A stretch of 64,000 nucleotides of DNA from Ampullaceana balthica (Eukaryota > Mollusca > Gastropoda > Lymnaeidae), in assembly GCA_944989445.1 (NCBI GenBank), contig CALYLW010000017.1, positions 1,622,001-1,686,000 of the forward strand, written 5' to 3'. Positions 32,956 through 44,017 of the stretch are shown in pieces; positions within the stretch are counted from its first letter, which is position 1; each line of letters starts with the position of its first letter. Under the pieces are notes generated by a model. That model ran no database searches, was not told where the DNA came from, and saw only the letters and a program-made list of their open reading frames with translations. Made by a program: the position numbers and the translations under genes.

Positions 32956-35664
32956 ATGAATTCAGCAATCTCTTCAAAGGATAGTGCTCAAAATAGAATC
33001 ACATTATTTGATGTGGAAAGTTTTAAACGTAGGATGAACCCCAAGAAATCTTGTTTAAGGACAAGATCAAAACAAAGGATACAGAAAATGGATGGAATAA
33101 AAATTGATAAAGCTGTTGAGCATCTCAAAATAAATCCTTCTCCCAAAAGTTACAATAATCAAGAAAATGAACCAATAGACAAATTCTCCTCCAGAAACAT
33201 ATCTTCCTCTGAATCTTTCCAAAAAGAGGCATTGAAGTCGACTACAAGTCATGGTACACCAGGTACTCAAAATCAACCAAAAGAAACTAAGTTGTCATGT
33301 GAAGTTTGTTGTGCTGTGTTTAAAACATCCTCTACTTTGAAAGAACACATCAAGATTCATTCAGAGGAAAAAGAATTCAAATGTCCTCATTGCAATTACG
33401 GGTGCCACAGAGAGAGAAACCTCAAGCTTCACATGCTAACTCATGCCGACCAAAAGCCCATCAAATGCCAACACTGCGATTATACTTGCATACAAAAATT
33501 TCAACTGCGAGCTCATCTCCGCCTTCACGAGTCAGCCAAAATGTTTCAATGCCAACAGTGTGATGCAAAATTTCTAAAAGAAGCTGGACTGAAGATGCAT
33601 TTGCTCAAACATTCTAATCGTTTCAAATTCCAGTGTGAACATTGTCCATATGTTACCAATAGTTTTGCTGCAAATAAACTGCACTTACTTATACACACTA
33701 AATCTAAGTCAGAAAAGAGTCCATTTTGCAGTTATTCATGTATTCACAAGTCAAGAGCTAACATGCTTGTTCACGATGAAACAGGAGTGAAATTTAATGA
33801 CAAACAAAAACAAAAGAAACTGACAGGACATCAGGGATCCAAAATATTTGGTTGCAATGTTTGCTCATATAGATCTGCTACTAGAACTCTTTTGAGGCAA
33901 CATATGATTATTCATGCTGACAAAAAGTTTCAGTGCAAGGAGTGTAAGTACAGATGCCACACAGCTAGTCACTTAAAACGTCACATGTTCACCCATTCAG
34001 ACAGCAAACCAATTCTTTGCTCACAGTGTGGTTACTCATGCACACAAAACTTTCAGTTGAAGGCTCACCTCAAACAGCATGAAACATTTACCCCATTTGT
34101 CTGCAAAATATGCAGTGCCGTATATAAGAAAGAAGAGAGCCTTAAGGTTCATATGTTAGGTCATGAAAATGTGACGAAGTTTCGATGCACTCAATGTAAC
34201 TATGCTGGAAATCGTTATGGGGATTTTAAAAGACATGTGCTTACGCACACAAAAGAAAAACCATTAAAATGTACCATCTGCAGCTACACTTGTATTCGTC
34301 AGTGGAGACTGAAAGCACATATGAAGATCCATTCTCAAAATAAACCTCTCCTGCGTTGTGATGTATGTGAATTCACCTGCCTGAGTTTTCCACAACTTAA
34401 GGATCATAAGGTAATTCACACTAATGAGGGCATTCTTCGATGTGACGTGTGCCCATTTTTGTGCACTTCACCGGCAAGATTAAAAAGACATGCAAAATTT
34501 CATTTGGCAACGCGTCAGAAAACATACACAGGTACAACGTTCCCCCCAGATTACCAACAAAAGTTAGAATTAGAGCAAGCTGATGCAGAAGCTGAAGCTA
34601 ATACACAAACAACATTTGTGAGTATTCCACCCTCTCAGACAATGGAAATGGAAGAGGATTGGGATGCCGAACAGATGGATGAAGTTGATACACAAACAAC
34701 AGTTCCAGCTGAAAAGAAACCACCAATCAACCATTCAAAATCTAAGAGGTTTCACTGTGATCAGTGTGACTTTTCTTGTGACTACAAGTCAACTTTTTCT
34801 GCTCACCAAAAGAAGCATTCTACTGTCAGGAAGTACAAATGTGCTCATTGTGACTACAAGTGTAATAAGTCACAAATGAAAGATCATCTACTTCGTCATA
34901 GAACTGAGAGGTTATTTACTTGTAAGCGCTGTGACTTTTCTTGCAAGGATAAAATAGCTCTTAAAGACCATAAGAAAATTCATACAAGGGAAAAGGCCTA
35001 CCAGTGCAAAGAGTGTGATTACACCTGCCGCTCATCCGAAGGCCTCAAATCTCACATGTCAAAACACAATGGTGTTAAACCATATACTTGTGATGTTTGT
35101 GGGCAAGGTTGCTCATCTGCTTATCTTTTAAAAAGACACAAGTTTGTCCACGGTGAAAAGCCATTACAATGTAATTTCTGCGACTACAAATGTGTTCAGA
35201 AAGTACAGCTGACCAATCACTTGCTCCAGCACAAACACCAGAATCTCTTCTGCTGCAGTTTATGCAGTGCCACTTATAAAAAGGTTGACAGCTTGAAAAT
35301 TCACATGATGTCCCACCAGAACATTCGAAAATTTGCTTGTAACTTGTGTAACTATGCTGGTAACAGATCAGCAGATTTCCGCCGACATATGCTAACCCAT
35401 TCGACATCAAAACCTCTTCAGTGTCCACAGTGTCCATATTCTTGCATACGACAGTCTCGTTTGAAGGCCCATATGTTAATCCATTCACAAGACAAAAACT
35501 TGATCCGAAATCCTGCTCTTTTTCCCAAGGCTTACCGCTGTACTTTCTGTGATTTTTCCTGCACTCGCAGGTATAGGCTTAAATCTCATTTATCAAAAGT
35601 ACACATTGATGTACCAGAAAAAGGCATTTTTAGCATAGACTTAAAGCAGAGAGAATCTAAATAG
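32956..35664 (+). CDS. ZNF-B: chimeric C2H2 zinc-finger protein, about 24 fingers
   Basis: An intronless exon starting at an ATG; 902 residues. Residues 1-114 (MNSAISSKDSAQNRITLF...) and fingers 1-5 (115-247) nearly copy ZNF-C. A degenerate finger 6 (about 248-273) follows: the first Cys is replaced by Ser and two residues are deleted. At about residue 273 (nucleotide 33774) the sequence switches to ZNF-A (DETG.KF, then HQGSKIFGCNVC). It continues with eight ZNF-A-type fingers (300-516), a shortened linker and ten more fingers (601-883). One of those has lost a residue (CNKSQMKDH, X11 spacing). Relative to ZNF-A about 84 linker residues are missing, including the DGGQTYIIQT and Gln-Ala stretch. 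The open frame is intact over 2.7 kb, so the gene is probably expressed or recently formed. Role: likely nuclear DNA binding; targets unknown. Confidence 0.88.
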   Translation: MNSAISSKDSAQNRITLFDVESFKRRMNPKKSCLRTRSKQRIQKMDGIKIDKAVEHLKINPSPKSYNNQENEPIDKFSSRNISSSESFQKEALKSTTSHGTPGTQNQPKETKLSCEVCCAVFKTSSTLKEHIKIHSEEKEFKCPHCNYGCHRERNLKLHMLTHADQKPIKCQHCDYTCIQKFQLRAHLRLHESAKMFQCQQCDAKFLKEAGLKMHLLKHSNRFKFQCEHCPYVTNSFAANKLHLLIHTKSKSEKSPFCSYSCIHKSRANMLVHDETGVKFNDKQKQKKLTGHQGSKIFGCNVCSYRSATRTLLRQHMIIHADKKFQCKECKYRCHTASHLKRHMFTHSDSKPILCSQCGYSCTQNFQLKAHLKQHETFTPFVCKICSAVYKKEESLKVHMLGHENVTKFRCTQCNYAGNRYGDFKRHVLTHTKEKPLKCTICSYTCIRQWRLKAHMKIHSQNKPLLRCDVCEFTCLSFPQLKDHKVIHTNEGILRCDVCPFLCTSPARLKRHAKFHLATRQKTYTGTTFPPDYQQKLELEQADAEAEANTQTTFVSIPPSQTMEMEEDWDAEQMDEVDTQTTVPAEKKPPINHSKSKRFHCDQCDFSCDYKSTFSAHQKKHSTVRKYKCAHCDYKCNKSQMKDHLLRHRTERLFTCKRCDFSCKDKIALKDHKKIHTREKAYQCKECDYTCRSSEGLKSHMSKHNGVKPYTCDVCGQGCSSAYLLKRHKFVHGEKPLQCNFCDYKCVQKVQLTNHLLQHKHQNLFCCSLCSATYKKVDSLKIHMMSHQNIRKFACNLCNYAGNRSADFRRHMLTHSTSKPLQCPQCPYSCIRQSRLKAHMLIHSQDKNLIRNPALFPKAYRCTFCDFSCTRRYRLKSHLSKVHIDVPEKGIFSIDLKQRESK

Positions 35665-37410
35665 TTTTTATTTTTGTCCTTTAGGCCTAATTTAATCAAA
35701 GCCCTAGTTCTAATAGAACTTCTATTTAGCATTAGTTTACATTCATTTTCCATCAAACTGGATTTTCTAAAATTAAAATGAAAGCATTGAAAGGCTTAAG
35801 TAAAAAGTTGTATTATTTGGCTGTCAAGATAGTGCCTCAGACTCCATTTGTTAATGTTTACATTTTGTTTTTAGGAAATTATTTAAATTAAATAATTTCA
35901 GAAAAAAAAATTATTTAGATTTATAAATATCTAAACAAATTAATATATCGATCCCGATATTGAAAGAACCATAAGAGTCATAGTATTAATATGTACAGCC
36001 ACAATACATGCAGCAAATTTCTGTGTATAAATTTGATAGTGTGCTCTTATTTGTCCAGATTGCTAGAAGTTATAAATGATATTATCTATACATCTATGTC
36101 ATGCAATTTTGAAAACCAATTGTTTTACTTGTAAATCTGCTTCCCTTCATGCTGTTTCCATGTGAGATATTGAATCATTACCCTTTCCTTAAATTCGAAT
36201 ACCAGTAAAACAAAAAGTGAAAAAGTAAAGTCTCCTTTTTAGACCATGATGGCCTACAGGGGGGCAAGTTAATTGGCGTTCACAAGTTTTTGTTAACCAT
36301 GGCTTACGAGCAAGGAAGTGTGTTGCTAGCACAATGTCATGCCGCCTTTACTTTCCCTAACTGGTATATATTTCAGTCTCAAAATTTTAGCTCACCAAAA
36401 CTGGAGTTGAAGATGTACCCGAGTAAAGATATATTTGGTAGCTTTGATTAATTTTTTGGACTTTGTAGATTACTGTCTTGCTATAAGTATAAGGGAGTAA
36501 AATGTAAATGTTACTTTATTGATTTCTTTTACTCTTGATTTCCAAGTTTTCTTTAACTTTAAGACTTAAGTTATTAAAACACATTTTTCAATCAGTTATT
36601 AATGGATGTTTTGTTTTTTTACTCAAATTTGTGGCTTGTATACTTGTTGATATTTATTTCCATTGAAAGATGACAATCATGAGCATCTGCAGATGTTTGT
36701 GTAAAAAGTGGGGGGGGGAATGTGTTTTTAAAAAAACAACTGAACAATTCATGATCTCTGTTGTGGATGCCATAGTGCGAGCACCTTGCCACCTCTGGCA
36801 ATCAGTTGGTCAGGTTTGGATGCTTGAACCACTGGTCCACCTGTGCTTTGGGTAGTATTTAAAATGATATCAGTGACATGTTTTTTTTAAGGCTTGTTTT
36901 TAGCTGCCCAGGATACCATCACTTTTAGCTCTCTCTGTAACTGAATGTTCAAATATATTTTTTTAAACAATTAAAAATTGATAAAAGTACAAGTAACGAA
37001 TTTTAATGCAGAAAAAAAAGCCTGATGCCTGATAAACAATCATCACTGGTTGTTATAAATGAATTCTTGCTTCAACCCACCTTTGTGTACACAACGACTT
37101 GTTATTAGTATTAGTACAACCTTTGCAATCTGGAAAGCCATTAATACTGACGAATTCTGTGTAGCTTTAATTACTTTAAACTTCACTTAAGGTTAGGCCT
37201 ATTGATCATCCCATCGTGCTTTATGTTCAACCATGTATCATACTAACTTAGACTTTCTTCCAGAACGCTGTCAATTTTGTACAGATCTAATTTTGTTGAT
37301 GTTCCCCTCCTCAAAAATATTCACTTTATTATTTCTATGACATCAGCACAATCGAAATCGTCTAAACTCTAAACTCAATTGGATAACATAAAATTAAAAG
37401 ATGCAGCATG
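35665..37410. other. 3' flank of ZNF-B, homologous to that of ZNF-A
   Basis: Aligns with the ZNF-A flank ('TCCTTTAGGCCTAATTTAAT' at once, then 36003-37290, and 37310-37410 with 11390-11480). The ZNF-A polyadenylation hexamer AATAAA reads AATGAA here at about 35777. A short inverted piece of the 28880-29435 repeat lies at 35930-36003. No gene. Confidence 0.75.
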
Positions 37411-38590
37411 ACGTACGTAACTTACATTTAAATTACAAAATTGTATTTCTATAATGTTGTCTACACAATTTTAAAAAAATAATTATAATATAATAATGTT
37501 CATTTGGTAGGTCTATTTTCTATTTACCTGATTAGTTTGCATTTTATTATTGTTAAAATAATTGTAATTCCTAACTGCCCTATTTAACATTGATAATTCA
37601 ATATCTGTTGATTAAATACTAAGATTGGTGTGATAGTAATAGCATTCGAATGTTACAGGAACTTGCAAAGCACAAACATATGTACAATACAATTCTTATG
37701 CACGCTTAAATATAGTTAATACTCTCAGTATTTTCGTATGGATAATTTTAATCCAATGCTTTTTTGCCAAAATTGCTCTAGATCCATTTGAAACTATTAT
37801 TTATAGAGCTCATCATTATAAATAAAGAAATAATTCGGAGATTTTGTAAATACTTTTGCAGAACAAACGCATACAATTTGATTATTAATTATTACAATTG
37901 TTAAAAAGTTTTAATTGGTGAGAGGATGAGTAATGTAAGTACAGTAGATCATAACTATTTGTGTACAAAATTTGTTCTACCAGTAGCCAATATTCAACAT
38001 ATTTATATAGCTAAAATAAGAAAAATGACTTTATGGACCCACATCCCCAAAAGGCACATATGTTTACATAATGTTCATAACAACCCTGAAACTTTCACAG
38101 GTGTGCACACAAGTCACCTAATTTTCATGGCAATCCTGTCAGTGGTATTTTGGTATTGGAATGCATATGAGACAAAGGAATTACCAAAGGATTATACATT
38201 TATATAATTATTTTTCAAGAATTTATATTTTATATTTATATATAATCTTGATATATAAGGCGGCTAAACTAAAGTCCGCCTGTCAGTCAGTGGTCTCTAT
38301 TCAAGTTCAAGGTGACCGATTGGTCGTGAAAAAGTGACCTCTCTGCTTTATGACCCGTGCAGTGCTTTATTTACCTGTAAGTTTCACAAGCTATAGCGTA
38401 GGGCCCCCCAATTTTTGGAAGCACCCCAAACATTGTTTGAGTGAGCAATGTCATATACACTTAAATATGTTGTGATTGGCGCAACACCTTTTTAGTTCTA
38501 AGTCATGATATCTCTGTAGACCATAGAACAGCTTTGGTAACAAATCTTACAAACAAACGTGGCTCAACAATAGACTGCTAAATAGACCGA
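37411..38590. other. Intergenic, no gene recognised
   Basis: AT-rich. One 93-codon frame from ATG (37926-38207) has a hydrophobic stretch near its C-terminal part (LIFMAILSVVFWYW). It shows no recognisable domain, homologous copy or splice context in the window, so it is not called as a gene. Confidence 0.4.
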
Positions 38591-38599
38591 TCACAACAG

Positions 38600-40684
38600 A
38601 TAAATAGTAAACGGCAGTACTGGAAAAATGTTATCAAACGAGATGGGGCGGTCATAATTACTATGGCAGAGCTTGGTTTACCTTTCAGAGGAGAAACATT
38701 TTGCTCTCCTCCCAATGACAGTTTCCTTGGATTACTCAAGCTTTTGGCAAAAATTTGATCCTTGTCTAGCAAACCATATAAAAATATTAGGGAACAAAGG
38801 ATCAGGTTCCCATCTTATCTCTCTATTATAATATGTGATGAATTTATCCAAATTATGGCACATAAAATAATAGAAAAAATCTTGGATGGTTTAAGAGCTG
38901 CAGAGTCCCATTGATCAGCTCACTGTTACTTTGAGGTATGTTTCGCCCCATAATGGGCTAACTATTAAACTAAAGGTTTTCTAACTTTTCCAGAGTTGGA
39001 TAGCCACACAGGGGCAAGTACATTGTATTGCTAAGAGGGTGCACTGTGCACAACTACTTTGAACTACCTTACAAATGAGTGAAAACTATAATTTTAGTAA
39101 GTGTCGAGGCCAGTCATATGAAAATCCTGCCAATATGTCTGGCAAATACAAGGGTATGCAGGAAATTCATGTGCTGGTGATTCCCTGGATCTTATTGGTG
39201 CGGAAGCAGTTGACAGTTAATCACTGTTATTTATATGCAGTAAAAAAAATTTGGAATTGTACAAGAAATATATAATTTCTCTTCATCATCTACTCATAGT
39301 CATAGATGGGCAGCGCTGTTGTCATTATCCAAAGGTGATTCAAAAGTTCCAAAGTCTTTGTCAAAGACTAGATGGAAGCACATTCAAAGGCCGCGAGTGC
39401 GATGCTTGATAGTGGTGATGGAATAATTACTGTATTGCATCAGTTGCATATTGATATTACAGAGAAAGGCGGAAAAAAAAAGAAATTATCCATGAGCATT
39501 TTGAATAAAATAGAGGAGTTTCAATTTAGGGTAATGTTATATTTGTGAAATTACTTCCTGGATGAATTTCACAAGACTAATCACTGCAAGACCTAATAAG
39601 CCTAGATGTATGTAGGAAATTGTATGCTTCAATTTCAGATTTTTAAAAATATTCCATGGATATGTTAGATCATTTTGAAGAAAAGCAAATGAAAAAATGT
39701 CTGATGTTAATTACAAGAAAAGCAGATGTAGAAGAAGCCATAGCAATGATAATAAATTATAAAGAAGATGTTGATTGAAATTGAAAGAAAAGGAGATATA
39801 AATTATAAAAGAAGACTTACACATGATGATGCAGATGATTCTTAAAGAGAATCTTGAGTCAAGAGACGTTGAGGATCAAAAATCAAAACATTTATGCCTG
39901 TGATAAATTCATTAGAGTCAAGTCTGGCACAGAGGGCCTCAGTCTGGCACAGAGGGCCTCAGTCTGGCACAGAGGGCCTCAAGTCTGGCACAGAGGGCCT
40001 CAGTCTGGCACAGAGGGCCTCAGTCTGGCACAGAGGGCCTCAGTCTGGCACAGAGGGCCTCAGTCTGGCACAGAGGGCCTCAAGTCTGGCACAGAGGGCC
40101 TCAAGTCTGGCACAGAGGGCCTCAGTCTGGCACAGAGGGCCTCAGTCTGGCACAGAGGGCCTCAAGTCTGGCACAGAGGGCCTCAGTCTGGCACAGAGGG
40201 CCTCAGTCTGGCACAGAGGGCCTCAAGTCTGGCACAGAGGGCCTCAGTCTGGCACAGAGGGCCTCAGTCTGGCACAGAGGGCCTCAAGTCTGGCACAGAG
40301 GGCCTCCGTCTGGCACAGAGGGCCTCAGTCTGGCACAGAGGGCCTCAGTCTGGCACAGAGGGCCTCAGTCTGGCACAGAGGGCCTCAGTCTGGCACAGAG
40401 GGCCTCAGTATAAAATGATGCTGCAAAAAAAAGTTTTCATTCTTAACAAAATTAGAAGCTGCAAAAGAACAGATTTGTGAAGGAGTTAGTGCTTTATGCC
40501 AAACATATCCTGAAGATGTGGACATGAATCTTATAGGAAAATTCATTCATTTTCTAGTCCATGGTTCAGCGGAACAGGATAGTCTGACACATCAGGATCT
40601 ATCTAGTGTAATATTTAACAATCGTGTCCAATCAGCATTCCCAGATGTAGAAGCAATTTTGAGATTGCATGTCTCTTTCTCCAA
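38600..40684 (+). pseudogene. ZMYM1-like hAT transposase pseudogene
   Basis: Successive blocks in shifting frames follow the order of ZMYM1-type hAT transposases: QYWKNVIKRDGAVI with GLPFRGETF and FLGLLKLLAK (38615-38760), CDEFIQIMAHKIIEK (about 38830-38900), IDQLTVTLRYVSPHNG (38911-38960), FSKCRGQSYENPANMSGKYK (39093-39155), a KTRWKHIQRP block (about 39360), and after the minisatellite FIHFLVHGSAEQDS and VQSAFPDVEAILRLHV (40530-40680). The segment that should carry the first catalytic Asp, between 'RAAE' and 'IDQLT', is missing. Stops and frameshifts abound. Confidence 0.8.
39920..40406 (+). repeat. 24-copy minisatellite, 20/21-bp unit
   Basis: The unit is AGTCTGGCACAGAGGGCCTC. Copies 1, 4, 9, 10, 13, 16 and 19 carry an extra A (21 bp); copy 20 has CGTC for AGTC. 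The regular spacing of long units from copy 10 on gives a 21-20-20 higher-order period of 61 bp. Copies are otherwise identical. The array is open in more than one frame only because 20 is not a multiple of 3. It sits inside the transposase pseudogene. Confidence 0.97.
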
Positions 40685-40870
40685 GTCTTGAAACTAAATG
40701 AGAAACTATCATGGATTCCCCATGTCAATGGAGTTATTAAAAAAATTAAACAAAGCCTTAGGCTTTATAAAAAGAAACTTTTACAGATGTAATAAAAATA
40801 TAAAACTAAAATGCTACCTCACTTTAGCAAGACCTGTACTAGAATATGCATCTTCTGTATAGGACTCATC
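40685..40870 (+). mobile_element. CR1/jockey-like LINE, left piece of split copy
   Basis: KLNEKLSWIPHVNGVIKKIK is the reverse-transcriptase C-terminal region of a non-LTR element. The sequence stops at 'TAGGACTCATC' where the 40871-43555 insertion begins and resumes at 43556. Confidence 0.75.
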
Positions 40871-43555
40871 CATGGGCGCCCGCAAAGGGTTATGAAGCAA
40901 AGTTGAGTTACGACAGATTCAGTCTGTAAATATTTGTAAATACTTTTAGTTATGTCACATATATAAGGGATTTATAGTCAAAAACTTTGTTTTTACGGGG
41001 TTGTTTTATTAAATCCCTTATATTAACTTCGCGGCCGTCTCTGTCGTCATCTCATCATCTCATGGGCGGGCGGGCGGAAAAACAAAAGTCGAAAATGACC
41101 CACTTTCCGTGATCCGATCGAGCTGAAATTCGGCACACGGACCCGTCTGACCTAACAATGCATCGTATCAAAATTTCAGATCGATCGATCGTACCGTAAT
41201 TAAATTAATGCATTTTTAGTTTATCCTTATATGAGGTATGTAATTCAAATTCACTGTTTGTTATTGTTTTCTTCCCACGTGAGATTTGAGTTGATGCGTT
41301 GACGCGACCCATCAAAGTACCGCGTGCTTTTTTTGTTTACATTTTACGTGTCATGCTGAGCTCAGTTCCAAGTGTTATGAAGCAAAGTTGAGTTAAGAGT
41401 TTGAAAATAATCAATACTGTTAGTTATGTCTCATATATAAGGGATTTATAGTCAAAAACTTTGTTTTTACGGGTTTGTTTTATTACTAGTCTTATATTAG
41501 CTTGCTTTGTAAGTTTAATCGGAACCGTCCGGCCAACTATTTGTTTATAATTTTTTCACGTGCCCAGTTCACGCGTTGACGCCGACCGTCACTGTTCACA
41601 CCCCCTACCGTCCCTGCGCCCAGGGGAGATAAAAACCAGGGGAGATAATTCTGTTTCAGTCTGTAAATGTCGCGTTTGAACATAATCACTACTTTTAGTT
41701 ATGTCTCATATATAAGGGATTTATAGTCAAAAAGTAAGCTGGCTTTGCACTTACTGTAAAATGCGTAGACTAAAAAGTAGAAAATTAGTGCATTTTTAAC
41801 ATAAGACTAGTTTTTAAAAAGTGTTTTTAAGGTTAATTATTGTAGAGTAGGTACAGTCATAAAAACCTGGGTCATTTTTCTTTCCATATTAAACTGTTCT
41901 TTATCAATGTCAATAACGTAATTTATTTAATGTTCAAATGCTTCATTTAATTAGTTGGTTACGTGGTATTATATACGAATATTTTCTTGCAAGGACTTGC
42001 AGCTCATCAAAGCGTTCTTTTATTTGCTTTTATAATTCCATCCATGGATAAAAACATTTCTCGTTGTACTTCTTGCTCTAAAGATAGAACCACGTCTTTT
42101 GAATTTTCCCTACTCATATTTTTTCTCCTTCTAACTAGCCGTTCAGTTGATATCTCCATCTCTTCACAAATTGTTTGGCTCATATAACAGCATTTTGTAT
42201 TAGCACATCTCTTTTTTCCATGCAATGGCTTTGCATTAATTAAAAAAAATGACGGGTTCCCATAAATTGATATAGCATAGAAGAGAAAAAGATTGCATTG
42301 AATTGAGTAAAATTTCAGCGTTTATTAACAGAGAAATTTGAATATTTACAACTTCTTGTCATAAATCTTAATAATTTTCCATAAAATAGACGAATTCAAA
42401 TTATTAACACATTACTATTACTTTAATTTGATAGGCGTAACATGCTTAATGAATAACAGTATTTTAAAACACAAATTATGTGTACTACTTTAATGCAATA
42501 AAAACAAAATAAATTTAATTTTTAATAACTTACCTTACAATAATTTACTGAAAACTGAAACAGTAATATAAATTACTACTTGCAAGTTAAATACAATATT
42601 TGAACCACCATGCCTTGTAGGTACTTGTTCGCGCATCATTCTGCGAATTTCGAAATTCCACGTAAAAACTGTCGTAGCGATATTAATAGCACACATTATT
42701 CGGCCCAGCGGTGATGTGTTTTTGGGTAGTTTTCTTATAAAAGCGTCAATTGTGACTTATACCGCTTAGTTTTCCAAGAACAAATGGATACTTTTTTTGA
42801 GCGATTAAAAATTTTTGAACGGTTTTGCGTTAGTTATAATATCCACTATGTAATCAAACAAATGTGCGAATCCGTTAATTAAAACTCGAAATTACGAATA
42901 TTTTTGTTTCACCTTGGTTTTCCCCTTTCAAAAGAACAAGGGTGGTTGTCGGAAATGGTTTGTACTTTTCAAATGCCCACAAATGCCGCCCCTATATGAG
43001 TGCCACCCGGGGCGGACCGCCCCCCCCCCTAGCTACGCCACTGCTTGGTTATAAACAATTACGTCATTTTTTTATACCAATTTGCTAATCAGCACATATT
43101 TCAGAGTATTTTAATATTTTTAAAAATAATATGGCAGGTAGACCAGCCGCTCCGATAAAAATTACTCCCGTTATTTTAGTTTAACATTTAGTATTTAGCG
43201 CAACGGTCACAACAGAACGTTCTCTGCAGCTATTTGCAAATGCTGTGTGACAATTACAACATTTAGAATTTGATAACTGGTTTATCTGACAGAAAATAAC
43301 ACTTCTGCGGTGTTCTATCAATAAATATTAATAAATAATATACTTTGATGTTCTATACTATTAGTATTAGTGTAAAATAATTTGGGACCGGGATTCGGAG
43401 GATATACACTCCCAAAAGTAAAAGGAGTACGTGTATATTTTATCACAATCGACAAGAATTACTGACCTGTATAGAATTTTAATTAATGGTCACGAGACCA
43501 GCCAAAAATAACGCTACGAAAATATTCACAACAACATTTTCTGCGGGCGCCCATG
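40871..43555. mobile_element. 2.7-kb DNA element with 14-bp TIRs splitting a LINE
   Basis: The termini CATGGGCGCCCGCA and TGCGGGCGCCCATG are perfect inverted repeats. GGACTCATCC occurs on both sides, immediately left of the TIR and 6 bp right of it, and LINE sequence can be rejoined through it. The interior holds inverted family-R pieces (about 40935-41240, 41400-41480, 41650-41735), a hAT-like coding scrap on the minus strand (42007-42225; LEQEVQREMFLSMDG) and a hAT-type end CCTAGCTACGCCACTG at 43029-43044. It is thus a composite. The class is probably hAT. Confidence 0.6.
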
Positions 43556-44000
43556 GACATGGACTCATCCACCAGAGAAAACATTGATAAATTAGAACAA
43601 ATTAAAAAAAAAGAGATGTCAGATTCATTACTGGAGAATATTCAAAACTGACAAGAATAACACCATTTGTAATCAATGGCAATGGCATTAGTTAAACCAT
43701 TAAACCTTTAAACACTAGAGGAAAGAAAAACCAAGAGTAAAGTAGTAATTATGCATAAAGCAATTAATTCTAATTTAGAAACAAAAAGACAACCCGTGTG
43801 CAAGAACAAACACATACACATTCTTGTTCTTCCCGTCCGGAATTCGGGCGTGGATTGGGTTGCCTGGAGAAACCAGGGAAGTCAACACTTTATCATATTT
43901 TAAAACACTAATAAGAATGCAGGACCAGACACAAGCCATAGATAAGCTTAGGACGAAATATCTTCTATATAGAAGGAGCGTCTGTAACAGATAAGATAAT
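43556..44000 (+). mobile_element. LINE, right piece of split copy
   Basis: Continues the element at 40685 with 'GACTCATCCACCAGAGAAAA' and 'TTACTGGAGAATATTCAAAA'. It ends 'GGAGCGTCTGTAACAGATAA'. Frameshifted. The 3' tail matches that of 45180 and of the SINE ending at 18166. Confidence 0.75.
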
Positions 44001-44017
44001 TGAACTTGAACTATCCC

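Noticed and set aside
37926..38207. 93-codon frame with a hydrophobic stretch
   Set aside because: AT-rich intergenic DNA, no recognisable domain, no homologue in the window and no splice or promoter evidence.
39920..40406. Possible CRISPR-like array
   Set aside because: Units are directly adjacent without unique spacers and the genome is animal; this is a minisatellite.
39854..40480. Two overlapping frames encoding RASVWHRGPQSGTEGLSLAQ repeats
   Set aside because: A 20-bp repeat cycles through all three frames. The frames are a by-product of the minisatellite within a pseudogene.
42007..42225. Small minus-strand gene (72 codons)
   Set aside because: LEQEVQREMFLSMDG and the preceding basic stretch resemble a hAT transposase region, and it lies within a transposon; called as element content.
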